Origin: Thecaphora thlaspeos
Taxonomy: Eukaryota > Basidiomycota > Ustilaginomycetes > Urocystidales > Glomosporiaceae
Length of the DNA: 64,000 nucleotides
Assembly: GCA_900291925.1 (NCBI GenBank)
Contig: UWYS01000008.1
Coordinates: 186,001 to 250,000 of the forward strand
Direction: 5' to 3'
Positions within the stretch are counted from its first letter, which is position 1, and each line of letters begins with the position of its first letter. This document shows positions 23,051 to 33,992 of the stretch, piece after piece. The notes under the pieces were generated by a model. The model was not told the origin of the DNA. It saw only the letters and a program-made list of their open reading frames with translations, and did not search any database. Position numbers and translations under genes: made by a program.

Positions 23051-24382
23051 CTACCGAGCGATAGCCTCGCCGAGATCGTCTCCGTCGCCTGCGTCCTCTG
23101 TCGCTCCGAGGATGACGGGAGGAGTCAAGGAGACGGGACGAGAAAAGAACTTGCTAGCGTTCTTGATTGTCCTCTTTGCGTGGAAAGCTTCGGCGGCCTG
23201 GTCGAACGGGAGGGGTGTAGACGACTTGGACTGCTGCTGTCGCTGCGAGGTATGTCGTGAGACTTTCGAGGAGGACTGGAGAGGGAAAGGGTCCGGGATG
23301 GTTTCGGGCAGGTCTCGAAGCAGCTGTTTATGCCGTGACGAGGCAGCGGCGTGGGGTTTCGTAGCTGCCAATCGGGCTTTGCGTAGCTGGTTGCGACGAT
23401 GTTTCGACGGTCTCTTGCCCTTCGGTCGTGGTGGCGCGGTGTCGTCTTCGTCCATGCTATCAACCGTGGTCTTGACGGCTTCCGGAGGCGGTGAGGCCAG
23501 TGTGCGCTTCTTGCTACTCGTGGGAGCCTCGTCTTGACCCTCGGCCTCGTCCGTGGCCCCGTCAACGACGACACCTCTCAGGATCCTGTAGAGCCTCTCG
23601 ACGCCGTTCTTGACCCTCGCCCCGTCTTGTTGGCCTGCTTCCGTCGCTACGTTGCCCTCACTCTCGACTCCGAGGACGGTATCCGTCGCTATCCTCTCTA
23701 TGCTCGCTGCTACTGCGAGGAGTATGGCGACTTGCGGTGCAAAGGTGGGCGCCGGAGGTGTGCGTAGGTGGATGGCTGCGACCGTGTAGGCCGACCTGGC
23801 GCGTTTCCTCGTTTCGTGCAGTAGGAGCGCCAGCGTATGCGTCTCCCTCGCTGCGGTAGTGAAAGGATCGATCGGCGGCGAGCTGGGGCCGATACGATCA
23901 AGACGGGTGGGGGGCGTAGTGAAGTTGGGTATGGTCCTGTTTCGTCGATGCGCCACAATGTTGCTCGGCGGCGGAACGCCAAAGAGCGAACACAGCGCTG
24001 CGATGACGGCATCGCTCGTCTTGTGCAGTCTTGCTTGGGGATTTTCTGCGCTGTGTAGAGCGAGGACGGACGGCGACGAGGAGAGAGAACCGAGCAGCCG
24101 GAGGAGGCAGCGACGTAGAGCGTCGGTGTGTTTCCACCATATTGCTGTGCGGAACTGCGAGCAGCCCTTGTACCATAGCTTTGAGAGGAGGTGGAACTCG
24201 GTGAGAAGGCGGATGTGGTTCGCCAGGAGGGTGCGGAGGAGGAGGCGGAGCGTCTTTGGTAGCGTGGCGTGGTGGGCTTCTGGGGGGGCGAGGCTGGAGG
24301 ATGCGGAGGAAGGGCGTGGACGTTTGAGTTTTGGCGATGCTGTGGTGGCTGTCGCCCTTCTTGCTGTGCCTAGCGACGCCAT
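23051..24382 (-). CDS. Rmp1/NEPRO-like nucleolar protein (putative RNase MRP subunit)
   Basis: Single exon, 443 residues, ATG at 24382. The N-terminal half is helical: LPKTLRLLLRTLLANHIRLL, then EFHLLSKLWYKGCSQFRTAI followed by WWKHTDALRRCLLRLL. The aromatic core LWYKGxxQFRxxxWWK is the hallmark of the NEPRO (nucleolus and neural progenitor) N-terminal domain and of the related Rmp1 family. The C-terminal half is basic and disordered, with a nuclear/nucleolar localisation-type cluster (KGKRPSKHRRNQLRKARLAA) and a terminal KNASKFFSRP motif. Rmp1 is the RNase MRP-specific subunit needed for pre-rRNA ITS1 cleavage; metazoan NEPRO is linked to the same complex. The family call is from pattern memory. 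The gene is transcribed away from OXA1 with a 298-base shared upstream region. Confidence 0.72.
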   Translation of the reverse strand: MASLGTARRATATTASPKLKRPRPSSASSSLAPPEAHHATLPKTLRLLLRTLLANHIRLLTEFHLLSKLWYKGCSQFRTAIWWKHTDALRRCLLRLLGSLSSSPSVLALHSAENPQARLHKTSDAVIAALCSLFGVPPPSNIVAHRRNRTIPNFTTPPTRLDRIGPSSPPIDPFTTAARETHTLALLLHETRKRARSAYTVAAIHLRTPPAPTFAPQVAILLAVAASIERIATDTVLGVESEGNVATEAGQQDGARVKNGVERLYRILRGVVVDGATDEAEGQDEAPTSSKKRTLASPPPEAVKTTVDSMDEDDTAPPRPKGKRPSKHRRNQLRKARLAATKPHAAASSRHKQLLRDLPETIPDPFPLQSSSKVSRHTSQRQQQSKSSTPLPFDQAAEAFHAKRTIKNASKFFSRPVSLTPPVILGATEDAGDGDDLGEAIAR

Positions 24383-24629
24383 TGTGGGCGTAGAGGTAGA
24401 AGGCGCGGTGGTGGTGGGGACGACGACGAGGAGAACAAGAGCGGAGCTGTCCAACAACGACAAGCGATCGGCTGACATAAGCCCCGATCCCAAGGCGAAA
24501 TCGGGTTGCGGCAGCGCGCGGCAAGAAGAAATGAAAAGTGCGAAAAGGCAGCGGAGCCCATCACTCGCTCGTCCGCCCGCGCGTCGCCCATCCTCGCCAC
24601 CCTCATTACCATCTCCCTGACACCTCCGC

Positions 24630-24675
24630 CCCTGCGCTGCCCTGCGCTGCCCTGCGCTGCGCTGCCCTGCTCTGC
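24630..24675. repeat. CCTGCGCTG-type short tandem repeat
   Basis: Near-perfect repeats of a 10-base unit (CTGCGCTGCC and variants, decaying to CTGCTCTGCT) end just before the OXA1 start codon at 24681, so they lie in its leader. Confidence 0.85.
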
Positions 24676-24680
24676 TCATC

Positions 24681-26479
24681 ATGATCGTCTCCACATCCCG
24701 TCTTGCAGCAGTGAGAGCGCTACCGCCGCAACCCTCCTCCACCGCCACATCACTCTCCGCCTTGGCTGCCGTACGACGTCGCCTCGCCTCCCAACCCCTC
24801 GTCCGACCCGCCTCCAGCAGCAACGCCGCATCGTCCTTCAGCACAAGCACAGCAGCTTACCGCAGCTCCCCCTTCGCTCGCTCCCCCTTGACCAGCCTCT
24901 CGCCCTCCGCCCTCCTCTCCGTTCCCGCACCGTGGCAGCAACCACCGCGTATCGCATCCACAGCGTTCCTCGCATCGGCACGCCACCTTTCCCTCTTCTC
25001 CGCTTCCAGCAAGGCTACGACTGCCGACGCCAAGGATGCCGTCTCTCGGCACGCCACCGAGGCCAAGGAGACGGTCGTAGAAAAGGCCGATCAGCCCATC
25101 GACCATGTCAAGGAGAGCGCCTCGCACGCTGCCGAGCAGGTCCAGCACGCCTCTTCCGACGCGGCTGACTCGTTCGTCTCGGCCGCCCACGACACCACCG
25201 CCGAACCCGTCGTCAGCAGCGTCAGCAATGGCCTCTTCTCTGACGCCGTCAACTCGATCGACGCCACCGCCGCCTCGACGCTCTCCGAGACGCTCGCCTC
25301 GGCCGGGTTCGCCGGCGTTCAGGCTGGCCAACTCTCATCGCTCGGTCTGGCCCATTGGACTTCGCCCGTCGGCTGGGTGACGCAGCTGCTCGACTTTGTC
25401 GGGACAAACACCGGCCTCCCCTGGTGGGGCACCATTGTCGTCACCACGGTGGCGCTCCGCATCGCCCTAGCGCCCATCAACATTGCCGGACAGAAGAACG
25501 CCATCCGCCTCGGCAACATCTCGCCGCGCATGAAGGTGCTCATGGACGACGTCAAGCACCACAAGGCGGTGGGAGACCAGCGCGCCATGCAGGAGGCCGT
25601 GAGCGAGGTGCAGCGTCTGATGCGCGACAACAACGCCAACCCGTTCAAGAGCTTTACGCCCATCTTCTTCCAGTTCCCGCTTATGTTCTCTTTCTTCCTC
25701 GCGCTCGAGCGCATCGTCAAGAGCGGAGCGACGGGCTTCGACATCGGCGGACCCTTTTGGACGACGGACCTGTCCAGCCCCGATCCGACCTACCTGCTGC
25801 CGCTCGTCAGCACCGCGGCGACGTTGGCCGTCGCCGAGCTCGGCTTCAAGCTGGGCACCACCGGCGGCGCGGCGCAGGACCAGACGCAGAGCAAGATCGT
25901 CAAGTACGTTTTCAGGGGCGCCATGCCCATCATCGGATACTTTGCCACCACCTTCCCTTCGGTACGTTCTTGTGTCGTCACCTCGCTCCCGTCTCTCCCT
26001 GACTTTCACCCTGGAACCGGCATACAAGCTCACACCTTCCGCGTTCCATTATTCCCCTTCCTTTCCGCACTCTCCCCGACCCGCAGGGCGTGCTGGTATA
26101 CTGGGCAACGACGAACCTATGGTCTCTCGGGCAAATGCTCGTTCTACAGATCCCATTCGTTCGTCGAGCAGTAAAGTTCCCCGTTCGGATCCAACCTGCA
26201 CCCAGTCCGTACGCGCAAAAAGAGCCGGGAATCATGGAGCGTCTCAAGCAACAGATGTCCGAATCAACCCCTCCGACAGCCAAGCGCGTCTCGCCGCCCA
26301 CCGCTTCTAGACTCGATGCGTTCAAGGAGATCCTGGACCAGGACGCAAAGGCAAAGATCGACTACGATGCCACTTCGACCGTCGCCGCCGCCGCCGCCGC
26401 AGCTGCCAATCCGACAGTCGCGGCTCACGAGGCAAAGAGGAAGAGGATCGCAAAGGCTAGAGCCCGTAGACAGCATTAG
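24681..26479 (+). CDS. OXA1: Mitochondrial inner membrane insertase Oxa1
   Basis: Two exons, 24681-25961 and 26087-26479 (125-base intron, GTACGT donor, CCGCAG acceptor, phase 0, join TTFPS-GVLVYW); 557 residues. The first 80 residues are Arg/Ser/Ala-rich without acids, a mitochondrial presequence, followed by an Ala-rich acidic stretch. The YidC/Oxa1 core starts near residue 230: GWVTQLLDF, LPWWGTIVVTTVALRIALAP, a Lys-rich helical hairpin (SPRMKVLMDDVKHHKAVGDQ), FKSFTPIFFQFPLMFSFFLA, then two or three more membrane segments, the last being VYWATTNLWSLGQMLVLQIP. The tail is basic with an alanine run and ends KRKRIAKARARRQH, as expected for ribosome-binding matrix tails of Oxa1. The family inserts mitochondrially encoded and imported proteins into the inner membrane. 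Confidence 0.95.
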
Positions 26480-26742
26480 CCGCGCCGAGTTGGTCGCTTG
26501 TCTGATCCATATCGCGTGCGGTTGGATGGATGGTTGTACGAAAATGAGAGCCAGGCTGGAAATACGTCAAGGTAATGAGACACCAACCACCGCTTTCGCT
26601 CTCGTTCCGGTCTACCGTGTGCGTGTGCGTGTGCGTGTGCGAGTGTTGTGAGGCTTCTACGTCTGCAATGGCGACATCACTTAGGCGGTGATATAGAGCC
26701 TGGAGCATCCTCAATCTACATCGGCCCTTTGCTATCTACGAT
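26480..26742. other. Convergent 3' region with GTGTGC microsatellite
   Basis: OXA1 and the TRFH/Myb gene converge here. A GTGTGC hexanucleotide repeat (about four to five units) lies at 26617-26643. No gene is seen. Confidence 0.7.
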
Positions 26743-29700
26743 TCACGACAATCGTCGTTCCTCCTCCTCCTTGGTCGTCTGACGTTCCACTTCCGCGCCG
26801 CTGTCTTCTTTCTCCGGCCTCTCTCCTTCGCTCGCCACCGTAGACGTGTGACTAGGCTGTCTGCTCGTTTGACGTCCCAAAGCAGCCGCAGCCGCAGCCG
26901 CAGCCGCCGCAGCAGCAGCAGCATCGTCGTCGTCGTCGCTAGCCTCGAAGTCGTCGTCGGAAGGAACCTCTTCCGTCTCTTCGCCTACGTCGTGTCCGTT
27001 TCCCAGATGGCTCTTTGCTCGGATCGGTTTTGGCTCCCATAGGTTTGGATGGAGCAGTCGTTTCCAGTACGGAATCTGAGGTGTCGAGGGGTAGAGAGGG
27101 AGAGAGGGAGAGGAAGGATGAGGAGGACGTTAGTCTTCTGCACTCGTCAAGCTCACGGCAGATTCGCGATGGTTGCGGCTTAAAACGGGGGGGGGGGGGG
27201 GGGGGGCAACGACGTAAGCTCACCTTGACCTTCTCCCGTCTCATTCGGATGAGCTCGTTGCGACTCTTGTCCTTGAGCTGAACATTGTTCCACCTGGCCA
27301 GCGTATGGCTCCTCGAGCCTCTGCTACCGTGCAGCTGGAGCACCTTGGAGTAGACCTGGAAGCGCGGCTTGTGACGCTTGTACCTCGCGATCTGGTAGAG
27401 CGCCTTGAGCAGGCACTGCGTCTCGACGTCCGTCCACTGTTGTCGTCCCACCATGTTGCCGCCTGTGATGTAGAGGTTGGATCGCTTGTAGGGCTCCACG
27501 CGAGTTTGCGTTTGGGCCTGTTGCGTAGATCGCTGGTCGGGCGCGACGGGTGATTGCAGCTGGTCGAATTCGACGTCGTCGTTATTGTGGACAGCATCGT
27601 GGCGAGGTCGACTGAGTCGTGGTTCGGCCTCGACGTCTCGCTCGGACTGTAGACTCGCAAGCGACCCGAGCCGTTCAGGTCGGTAAGGCCCGATCCGTCT
27701 TCGTTTCCTCGGCGTCTGACTGGAAGCGCGCAGCACGTCAATCACCCTAGCCGTCTCGCGCGACCGCTCCGCCTCGTCGGCGGGCGCAAACGTCAGCACC
27801 GCTCGACCGCTGCTGTTGCCGGCAACGCCCGAGGATCGAGGAAGTCGGAAGTTCTCCATGCCCGGTCGAGCCAAGCGACGGGCGATTGCGTCGTCTCGAG
27901 CCGCGCGTTCGGAGAGGATGTCCGCATCGTCGTCGCCCGCAAAGACGTCGTCATCGTCGTCCGGCTGCACTTGAGACACGTCGACAGGGTCCAAGGCGAT
28001 GTCGTCGTCTTTGCCGCCAGCGAATGCCCGCGGGTCAACGCCATCGGGGACGCTCGTATCAGAGGCTATGTTGCCGCCGTCGACCGGCAGCAGTTCGCCT
28101 CGCGTTCCCGATGATGCGGCCCCGTCGAGGCGGACGTTGCGACCACGCCCGGTGTCGCCTCCATCCTCCGCGGCGTCCTCGGCAGCAGCCTGTGTCTCCT
28201 CCTGGATCATCGAGGGTCGAGACTTGATCCCTTTCCCCTGGTAGTCATCGTTTGCGTCTGTCTCCGCGTCGGTAGACTCTTCCACCCGCGCCACTTGCGA
28301 CCTCGTCCGTCGAGAGCCAGTCGCAGGTGTGGGTACTGCTGTCGAGGTCGGCTCGGATCCTTGCCGGGTCTTTCTGGAGCTCCGCCTCGGCGTCTTGGCA
28401 GCCTCTCCTGCAGTCCCCTCGACCTGCTGCGACCGCAGCGTCCTAGAAGACGTGGGCTCCCTTGTCGCCGCCGCTGCCTTCGGCGTTGCCTGGCTCTTGG
28501 CGCTCGCCCGCGTCTGCATCTTGCTGGCGCTCGCCGCAGACGGAGCGTCTGAGACCACATCGCTGGGCGGTTCGCGGGCGTGGTGTTTGCCCTTGCCCAT
28601 CCTCTTCTTGGTCGCCTTAGTTTTGACGTTCTCTAGAAACACGTCTTCCTCCTCTTCGCCCTGCGAGTCGAAACGCGATTCTCTGATAGCCTGCGCCGAG
28701 CGGTCCAGCATCCTGCCCTTGCGCGAATCCACCGGCTTTCTAACCAGTCGGTTTTGGCTGTCGAAGCCGAGCCGGCTTGCCTTTTCCTTGGTTGGCGAGT
28801 CTATCACGTCATCCCTGTCCGTTCCTCCGTTGAGCCTCACTGTGTCCTCTCCCGGATCTTCGCTTCTGTCCTCCTCGTCGCCGTGCCGAGCGGCGCGACG
28901 CTGGCGGCCATCTCTAGTCGTCGAGGTGGCCTGCATGGCGGATCGACGGACGGTCGTTGGCGTGGCGTTGGTGCCGCCGCGTAGGCGTCCGCCAGAGGCG
29001 TCGCGTGAGTTGGGCGGCTGACCTCGGAAGAGGATGGATCCTGCGGGCGGGCTCGACGGCATACCTAGGTCGACGCTACTGCTGCTGCCCCTCACGCCCA
29101 AAGCGAGACCGGGCACATCAGATTCGAGCTCAGAGGGCAAGAGGTCGGCGTCGGTGGTAGCAGCAGCGGTGGGCCGGTCGTCGTCGTCTTCGAATAGCAG
29201 CTCTGCTACTGCAGCAGCTTTCTGTGATTCATTGAGCGACTCTGCGGATGCGGATGCGTCCTCTTCTTCCACTCCGCCTCCACCGCCTCCTGCCGCGAAG
29301 CCGTCTGTCCTGCCGACGCGGGAGGTTTCCACCGCCTCTTCAATCATCTCCTGGATCCAGTGCGGAAATTGCGATGCAAAGGCAACGTCCGTCTCGCGCG
29401 TTTGCGTAGCGGGCATTGCGGCCGTATGAAGCGGTGTGGACCGGGTCGGGCCCGGGACGGACCTCGAATCGCCGTCATCCTCGTCGTCAGACTGGTCATC
29501 ATCGCCGGACGCGGATGCGCTACTGCCCTCGATGCGGTCCGGGAGGTCGGAGGAGCCGCGCGTCGACTCGCGCTCGAGCCGACTCATGATTTGCGCCAGG
29601 CTGGTCGAATGCATGCCGGCGTCGACCTCGCGCACCACGTCGCGGATGTAGCTAGTGAGGTCCGAGACCATGCGGAGAAAGGGCCACTTCTGCCGCATTG

Positions 29701-31378
29701 CGACGTGGTCGTAGAGCAGGTCCTGGAGGTCGATCTGACGGATGTTGGCGAACGTCTCGTACCGCGTCACCGCCCTGTCAATGTCGGCGCTGCTCATCTT
29801 CCGCTGAGCCATCACGCGCTGGAGCGAGTGGCGAACGATGTCGCCGCTCGAAAGCTCATTGAGGCTGTTGTCGGTCACAGCCTTGGCCTCGATCTCGTCG
29901 AGGGTGCCCGCCTGGACGCGCTCGACGTTGCGATGGAGGCGGTGGATGAAGACTTGCGTGCTCATGTCGAGCAGCAGCGTCAGCACCTCGTCGGTGATGG
30001 GCCACTCTGGCGGCACTAGCCAGCGCAAAAAGATCCGGCGCGCGTCGTTGAGCTCGCTGATGTTGCGCAACGGGGCCCGGGCGAGGATCTCGGGCGTGAT
30101 GCGGCCGTCCTCGAGCTCGCCGTAAACTGCAAGGTCGTCCGGCAGCTGGTGAATGTAGTGGACAAACGTCGCGCAATTGGCCATGTTCATCGCGTCGCTG
30201 AAGCCCTCGGGCCGCTGGTCGGCGTCGATTTGAAGCGACCTCAGCACCTCGTTGACGTCTATAAAGTGGTGGTTGTACTGGCCCTCGGCGAGAAGCTGGT
30301 TGATCTTGTACGTCTCGAATGGAGCCCAGTTGCGCATCATTTCGCCGAGCGAGTCGTCCTTCCAGCCCTCTCGCTGCAGATCCATGTAGAAGCTGAGCAC
30401 GCCTTTGGCGTTGATGACGAGGACGGCGCACCTCTCCTCGATGGTGGGCACGTCCAGCCTCCCGTCGGCGCCGGAGAGCGAGGGTCGCAGCCTTTGCCTC
30501 GGGTTGCTCATCGTCATATTCGCGCTCGAGGTGTTCTGATCATCGAGCTCGTCGATGCCTCGGAAAGAGACCTGCGAACGGGCCACCTGTTGCTCGTTGG
30601 CGGTCGCGAAGCTGGCAGCGGTCCTCGAGCCCGTGGCAGTCGCAGCGGAGGCCATGTCGGCGACGTCGGCATCCGGCATGCTTCGTCGGCGGTGGCCGGC
30701 CGAAGCTGTTACGGCCGAAGACCTCTGCGGCGTTCGACCGCCGGCATTCGGCGGCAGTGACGGCAGCGAAGAGCGGGAAGAGGCGGTGCCGGGCTGTCGA
30801 GCTCGAAAGCGAGCCAGAGGGTCCGGCCTCTCAGTGAACCTGTCGTCCTCGCGGATGCGGCTGGCGCGTGGCGTGAGTTGATCGAGCACCTCGAGCTCCT
30901 CGTCCTCAGACGAGGAGCTGAGATGGAAACGTGTCGCGACCGCACTCGGCCTCAGTCTCGGCCTGGACCTGGGCACGGTGAGATGCTCCGACCGTCTTCT
31001 GGCGAAGGAGCGTCGCCTTTGCTCTTCCGCCTCGGCATCTTGCTCTTCGTCGGTCTCCTCGGGTCGGGAGAGCCTTGGGTTGGAGCCGCTCCGCCGAGGG
31101 GCCGACTGGCGCTGGTTGCGGGGGATCATCGAGGATCGAGGAGTGATCTGTTGTTGGTCGTCAAGGTGGCCCTGTTCGGTCGGCATCGTCCTCCTGACGT
31201 CGGGGCCTCTAGCTGCAATTGACGAGGGGCCGGCGACGGCAGATGCTGCTATTCTGGGCAGCGGCTGTGGTCGGCGTGCTGAGACAGAGGTTTGTGTCGA
31301 CGTTTGCCTGGCAGGAAGGCCATCGAGCCCAACTGCGGTGCCGGGGCGGTCGAGCGCAGGGCGCCGGGCGGTCGACAT
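26743..31378 (-). CDS. TRFH/Myb telomere duplex-binding protein (Taz1/TRF-like)
   Basis: Two exons, 31378-27224 and 27075-26743, phase 0, join REKVK-IPYWKRLLHPNLWEP; about 1495 residues. Residues 1-310 are Ser/Arg-rich and disordered. Residues about 313-600 form an all-helical domain starting EERCAVLVINAKGVLSFYMD that fits the TRFH dimerisation domain. A long linker rich in KR/ST follows. Near residue 1312 begins a Myb repeat, RQQWTDVETQCLLKALYQIA ... ARWNNVQLKDKSRNELIRM, whose third helix (VQLKDKSRN) matches the telobox motif VxLKDKWRN with Ser in place of the usual Trp. The second exon adds an acidic, Ala-rich tail. TRF/Taz1 proteins bind double-stranded TTAGGG repeats and organise shelterin. 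Exon 1 would otherwise read through the intron for about 95 codons of low-complexity sequence, so I prefer the spliced form. Confidence 0.82.
27187..27206. repeat. G20 (C20 on the coding strand) tract in an intron
   Basis: Twenty consecutive G on the plus strand, within the 148-base intron (27076-27223) of the TRFH/Myb gene, about 17 bases downstream of the donor site. Confidence 0.9.
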
Positions 31379-31586
31379 GTGCGATGGCGGTGGACGGGGT
31401 CACAGGGTAAGGGGCGATGGTCGACTATGGCGCGCGTGAGATGCAGGAGAGCCAGAGGCCGGTCGTGCGTTGCTCGGACAGAGGATCAATGCATGCTCGT
31501 CCCGGCGACGCTGGATGGAGGTGTCGAGGCCGCGAGTTGGGTTGCGGGGTATGCTGCGTCCGGGATGAGCGGCGGAAAAGGGGGTG

Positions 31587-31636
31587 CGAGGTGCGAGGTG
31601 CGAGGTGCAGTGGAGCGAGGTGCAGTGGAGCGAGGG
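31587..31636. repeat. GAGGTGC / GTGGAGCGAGGTGCA short tandem repeats
   Basis: Three GAGGTGC units are followed by two copies of a 15-base unit (GTGGAGCGAGGTGCA type), immediately beside the TTAGGG-like site. Confidence 0.85.
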
Positions 31637-31642
31637 TAAAGG

Positions 31643-31654
31643 TAGGGTTAGGGG
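31643..31654 (+). promoter_or_regulatory. Two-unit TTAGGG telomere-repeat-like site
   Basis: The sequence TAGGGTTAGGGG lies about 265 bases upstream of the ATG of the TRFH/Myb gene, with the C-rich strand in the coding orientation. This is seen directly; a role as a binding site for a telobox protein is inferred. Confidence 0.35.
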
Positions 31655-32148
31655 TGTCATGAAGCCTGTTCGAGGGGAAACGGTTGAGCTTGGAGGAAGG
31701 GACGAAGGAGCGGATGGACGGCCGCCGCAACGCGACACGCGCCAGGCCAACCGCGTCCCAGCCCCGCCCTGTGGACGCGGCCACGGCGGCCACGGCGGCC
31801 ACGGCGAAAAAGCGGCAATGCGCGTCGTGTCTTCTCGCTGGCCCCACTTTGCTTGCCACCTTTCGCCCCGCAGCCTTTCGCCCCGCAGCCTCGCCGTAAC
31901 CTCGCGCAGCGGCCACCACGACGCACAGACATCTGCACTTCTTCGTCGGCACGCATCATCGTCGTCGTATTAGACACATACAGCTTTGCTGAGCGATCGT
32001 CAAGCGAGTCTCCATGTTGGTCTGTGTACGTTTGGCGGTGGTGGTACAACTGCTTCTTTTCGCAGGCTGTGCCTTTCAGAAGCATGCTTACGGCGCCGGC
32101 CAAGTTCTGGCCCAGCGAGAGCCGATTCGTGTCGCGGTGCTCTCTGCA

Positions 32149-33937
32149 TCAAGCGCTGCCCACCTGGCACGAGAACGGGCTGCCGACGCTGCCCCCGTTG
32201 TAGGCATCGCGGATCGAGATGGCCGAGGCCCAGACGCCGACGACGCAGAGCACCACCGAGACGGCAATAACGACGAGCGCAATCACCAGGCCGCCCGTCT
32301 TCTTCCACGTCATCGTCCACTGGCCTTGGTTCAGGTAGAGCCACATCACCGCCGCCACTCCCGTAAACAGCGACCAGAAGAGCGCCGCCTCCAGCCCCAG
32401 GAACGACGAGAAGAACGGGATGAGCTCGGCCAGAATAAACGCAATCGTCCAGGTGAAGACGTTGATCAACACCCAAACGATCCAACCGAGCTTGGTGCTT
32501 TCGTTGATGTGCTTCGGCCTCGTCCGGAAAATGATCATGTAGAGGTGCTTGGCGGCCACCTGTTGCGATCGAAGAAGGCAGCCGGGCAAGAATGAGGAGG
32601 GGCGGCAAGGGTCGGAAATGGGGAGACACAACGGGGAAAGAGGTTAGCTTGACCGTACTGTCACTTCCTCGAGCTCTGTCTCACCGCCCACAGGTGGACT
32701 GAGGGATGCTTACCGAACCACTAGCACACCCGGCGACCAGGATGCAAGGGAGCCCGATACCGTAGGAGACCTTGCTCATCAGCGTAGAGAGGCTGTTGAG
32801 GCTCGGCGAGGTCGTGTACTGGCCGAGGTTGCCGTAGATGACGCCACCAACGATGGTGTAGAGAACCAGCTGGACCGCGACCAGCAGCCTGAGGCTCCTC
32901 TTGAACTCAGAGGGGTTCCGCATTTCGGACATAATCGGCAGGTAGCTGGGGATCGCTCCGAAAGAGACAAAGAGGTTTAGGACCGAGAGGAAACCCGCGA
33001 GGAAATCAACCTCAACGCCCGGCGGAGGGCCGAATGCCTTGATGACGAGCGGCGGGGCGTTGGCAGGGGAGATTGTGGGGCCTGTCACGCCGCTGGCAAT
33101 CATAGCGACGATGACGACGATGAAGATCGACAAGAACGAAGCGAATGCGAAGAAGGCGAACAGCTTGTACGAGCGCGGCAGGGTGAAGAGGAACGAGATG
33201 ACGGCAAAGACCGCCGCCAGCCCGATGGCGCACGAATGCCACCCGAGGACGTGGAAGGCCTGAGTGCCGAGCAGGACGTGGTTTCCCTGGAGGAAGATGC
33301 TGAAGATGAGCTGCGCGCCGCCGAGGAAGTAGGCGCCGTAGGGTCCGAACATCAGCATGCCAGCGTCCTGGAGATTGTGTACGCCGGGGAAGTGTCGCTT
33401 AAGTTGATAGTACTGGAAGCCGGTGTACCAGCAGACGTAGGCGAAGAAGAAAGTGAGCAGCAGGAACGGCACGACGCCGAGATTGACGGCGACCTGTGGT
33501 ACGAGCGGGGACGGAGAACAGACGGGACAGGTCAGCAAGGGACACGCAGGGACGTCGCGTCGACCGCATCGAACGACAACAAGTGTCCGTTCACCCACCT
33601 TGGGGATTGAGAGGATTCCCAGGGCAATCGCATAGGCGACCTGATCGAAGAAGGCGCCCTTCCAGCCGAGCGTCTTTGGGATCGCTCCGTCACGGTGGTC
33701 GTGTTCGGCGCGAACCTCGTCGATCTCGTTGACCTTGACGGTCTGCTGGCCCTTTTCGTTGGTCTCGTACTGCTCCGGGTTGCGCTGTCCTCCGATTAGC
33801 TCGAAGAGGTAACTGTCCTGCCATGACTTGGCCCTCTCGCCGGAAGGGAAGAGGAAGGACTGGCCAACGCGTCTGGGGTCATCGTGCATCGGCTTGCGAT
33901 CGGGCGACGGAGACGAGGAACGCGTTTGCTCGCTCAT
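32149..33937 (-). CDS. Amino acid/auxin permease (AAAP) family transporter
   Basis: Three exons, 33937-33599, 33493-32714 and 32559-32149, all phase 0 with GT-AG junctions; 509 residues. The N-terminal 90 residues are hydrophilic (ending DHRDGAIPKTLGWKGAFFDQ), then about eleven membrane segments: VAYAIALGILSIPK, VVPFLLLTFFFAYVCWYTGF, YFLGGAQLIFSIFLQGNHVL, LFAFFAFASFLSIFIVVIVA, LAGFLSVLNLFVSFGAIPSY, VAVQLVLYTIVGGVIYGNLG and so on. The ALGILSIPK start of TM1 and the SFGAIPSYLPIMSEMRNPSE segment are typical of fungal AAAP permeases of the Mtr/N-system type, which carry neutral and aromatic amino acids across the plasma membrane. Substrate cannot be read from sequence. A TATATAA element lies about 60 bases upstream of the ATG. 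Confidence 0.87.
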
Positions 33938-33992
33938 GGCGGTGGTGCGTGGCGGCGAGACGGAGCCGCAGCGGGGAAAAGGTGAACGTTAG

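Larger units (their letters stand above)
31379..32148. other. Intergenic region upstream of the TRFH/Myb gene
   Basis: This 770-base gap should hold the promoter of the TRFH/Myb gene and the 3' end of the transporter gene. It contains GAGGTGC-type repeats (about 31587-31636), a two-unit TTAGGG site (31643-31654), three copies of a CGGCCACGG-type unit (31776-31803) and a TTTCGCCCCGCAGCC duplication near 31861-31890. No gene is supported. Confidence 0.65.

Noticed and set aside
26939..27223. Read-through C-terminus of the TRFH/Myb exon
   Set aside because: It begins with a GTGAGC donor and runs through the C20 tract into a proline run; splicing to 27075 gives a sensible continuation and uses a CTAAC branch site.
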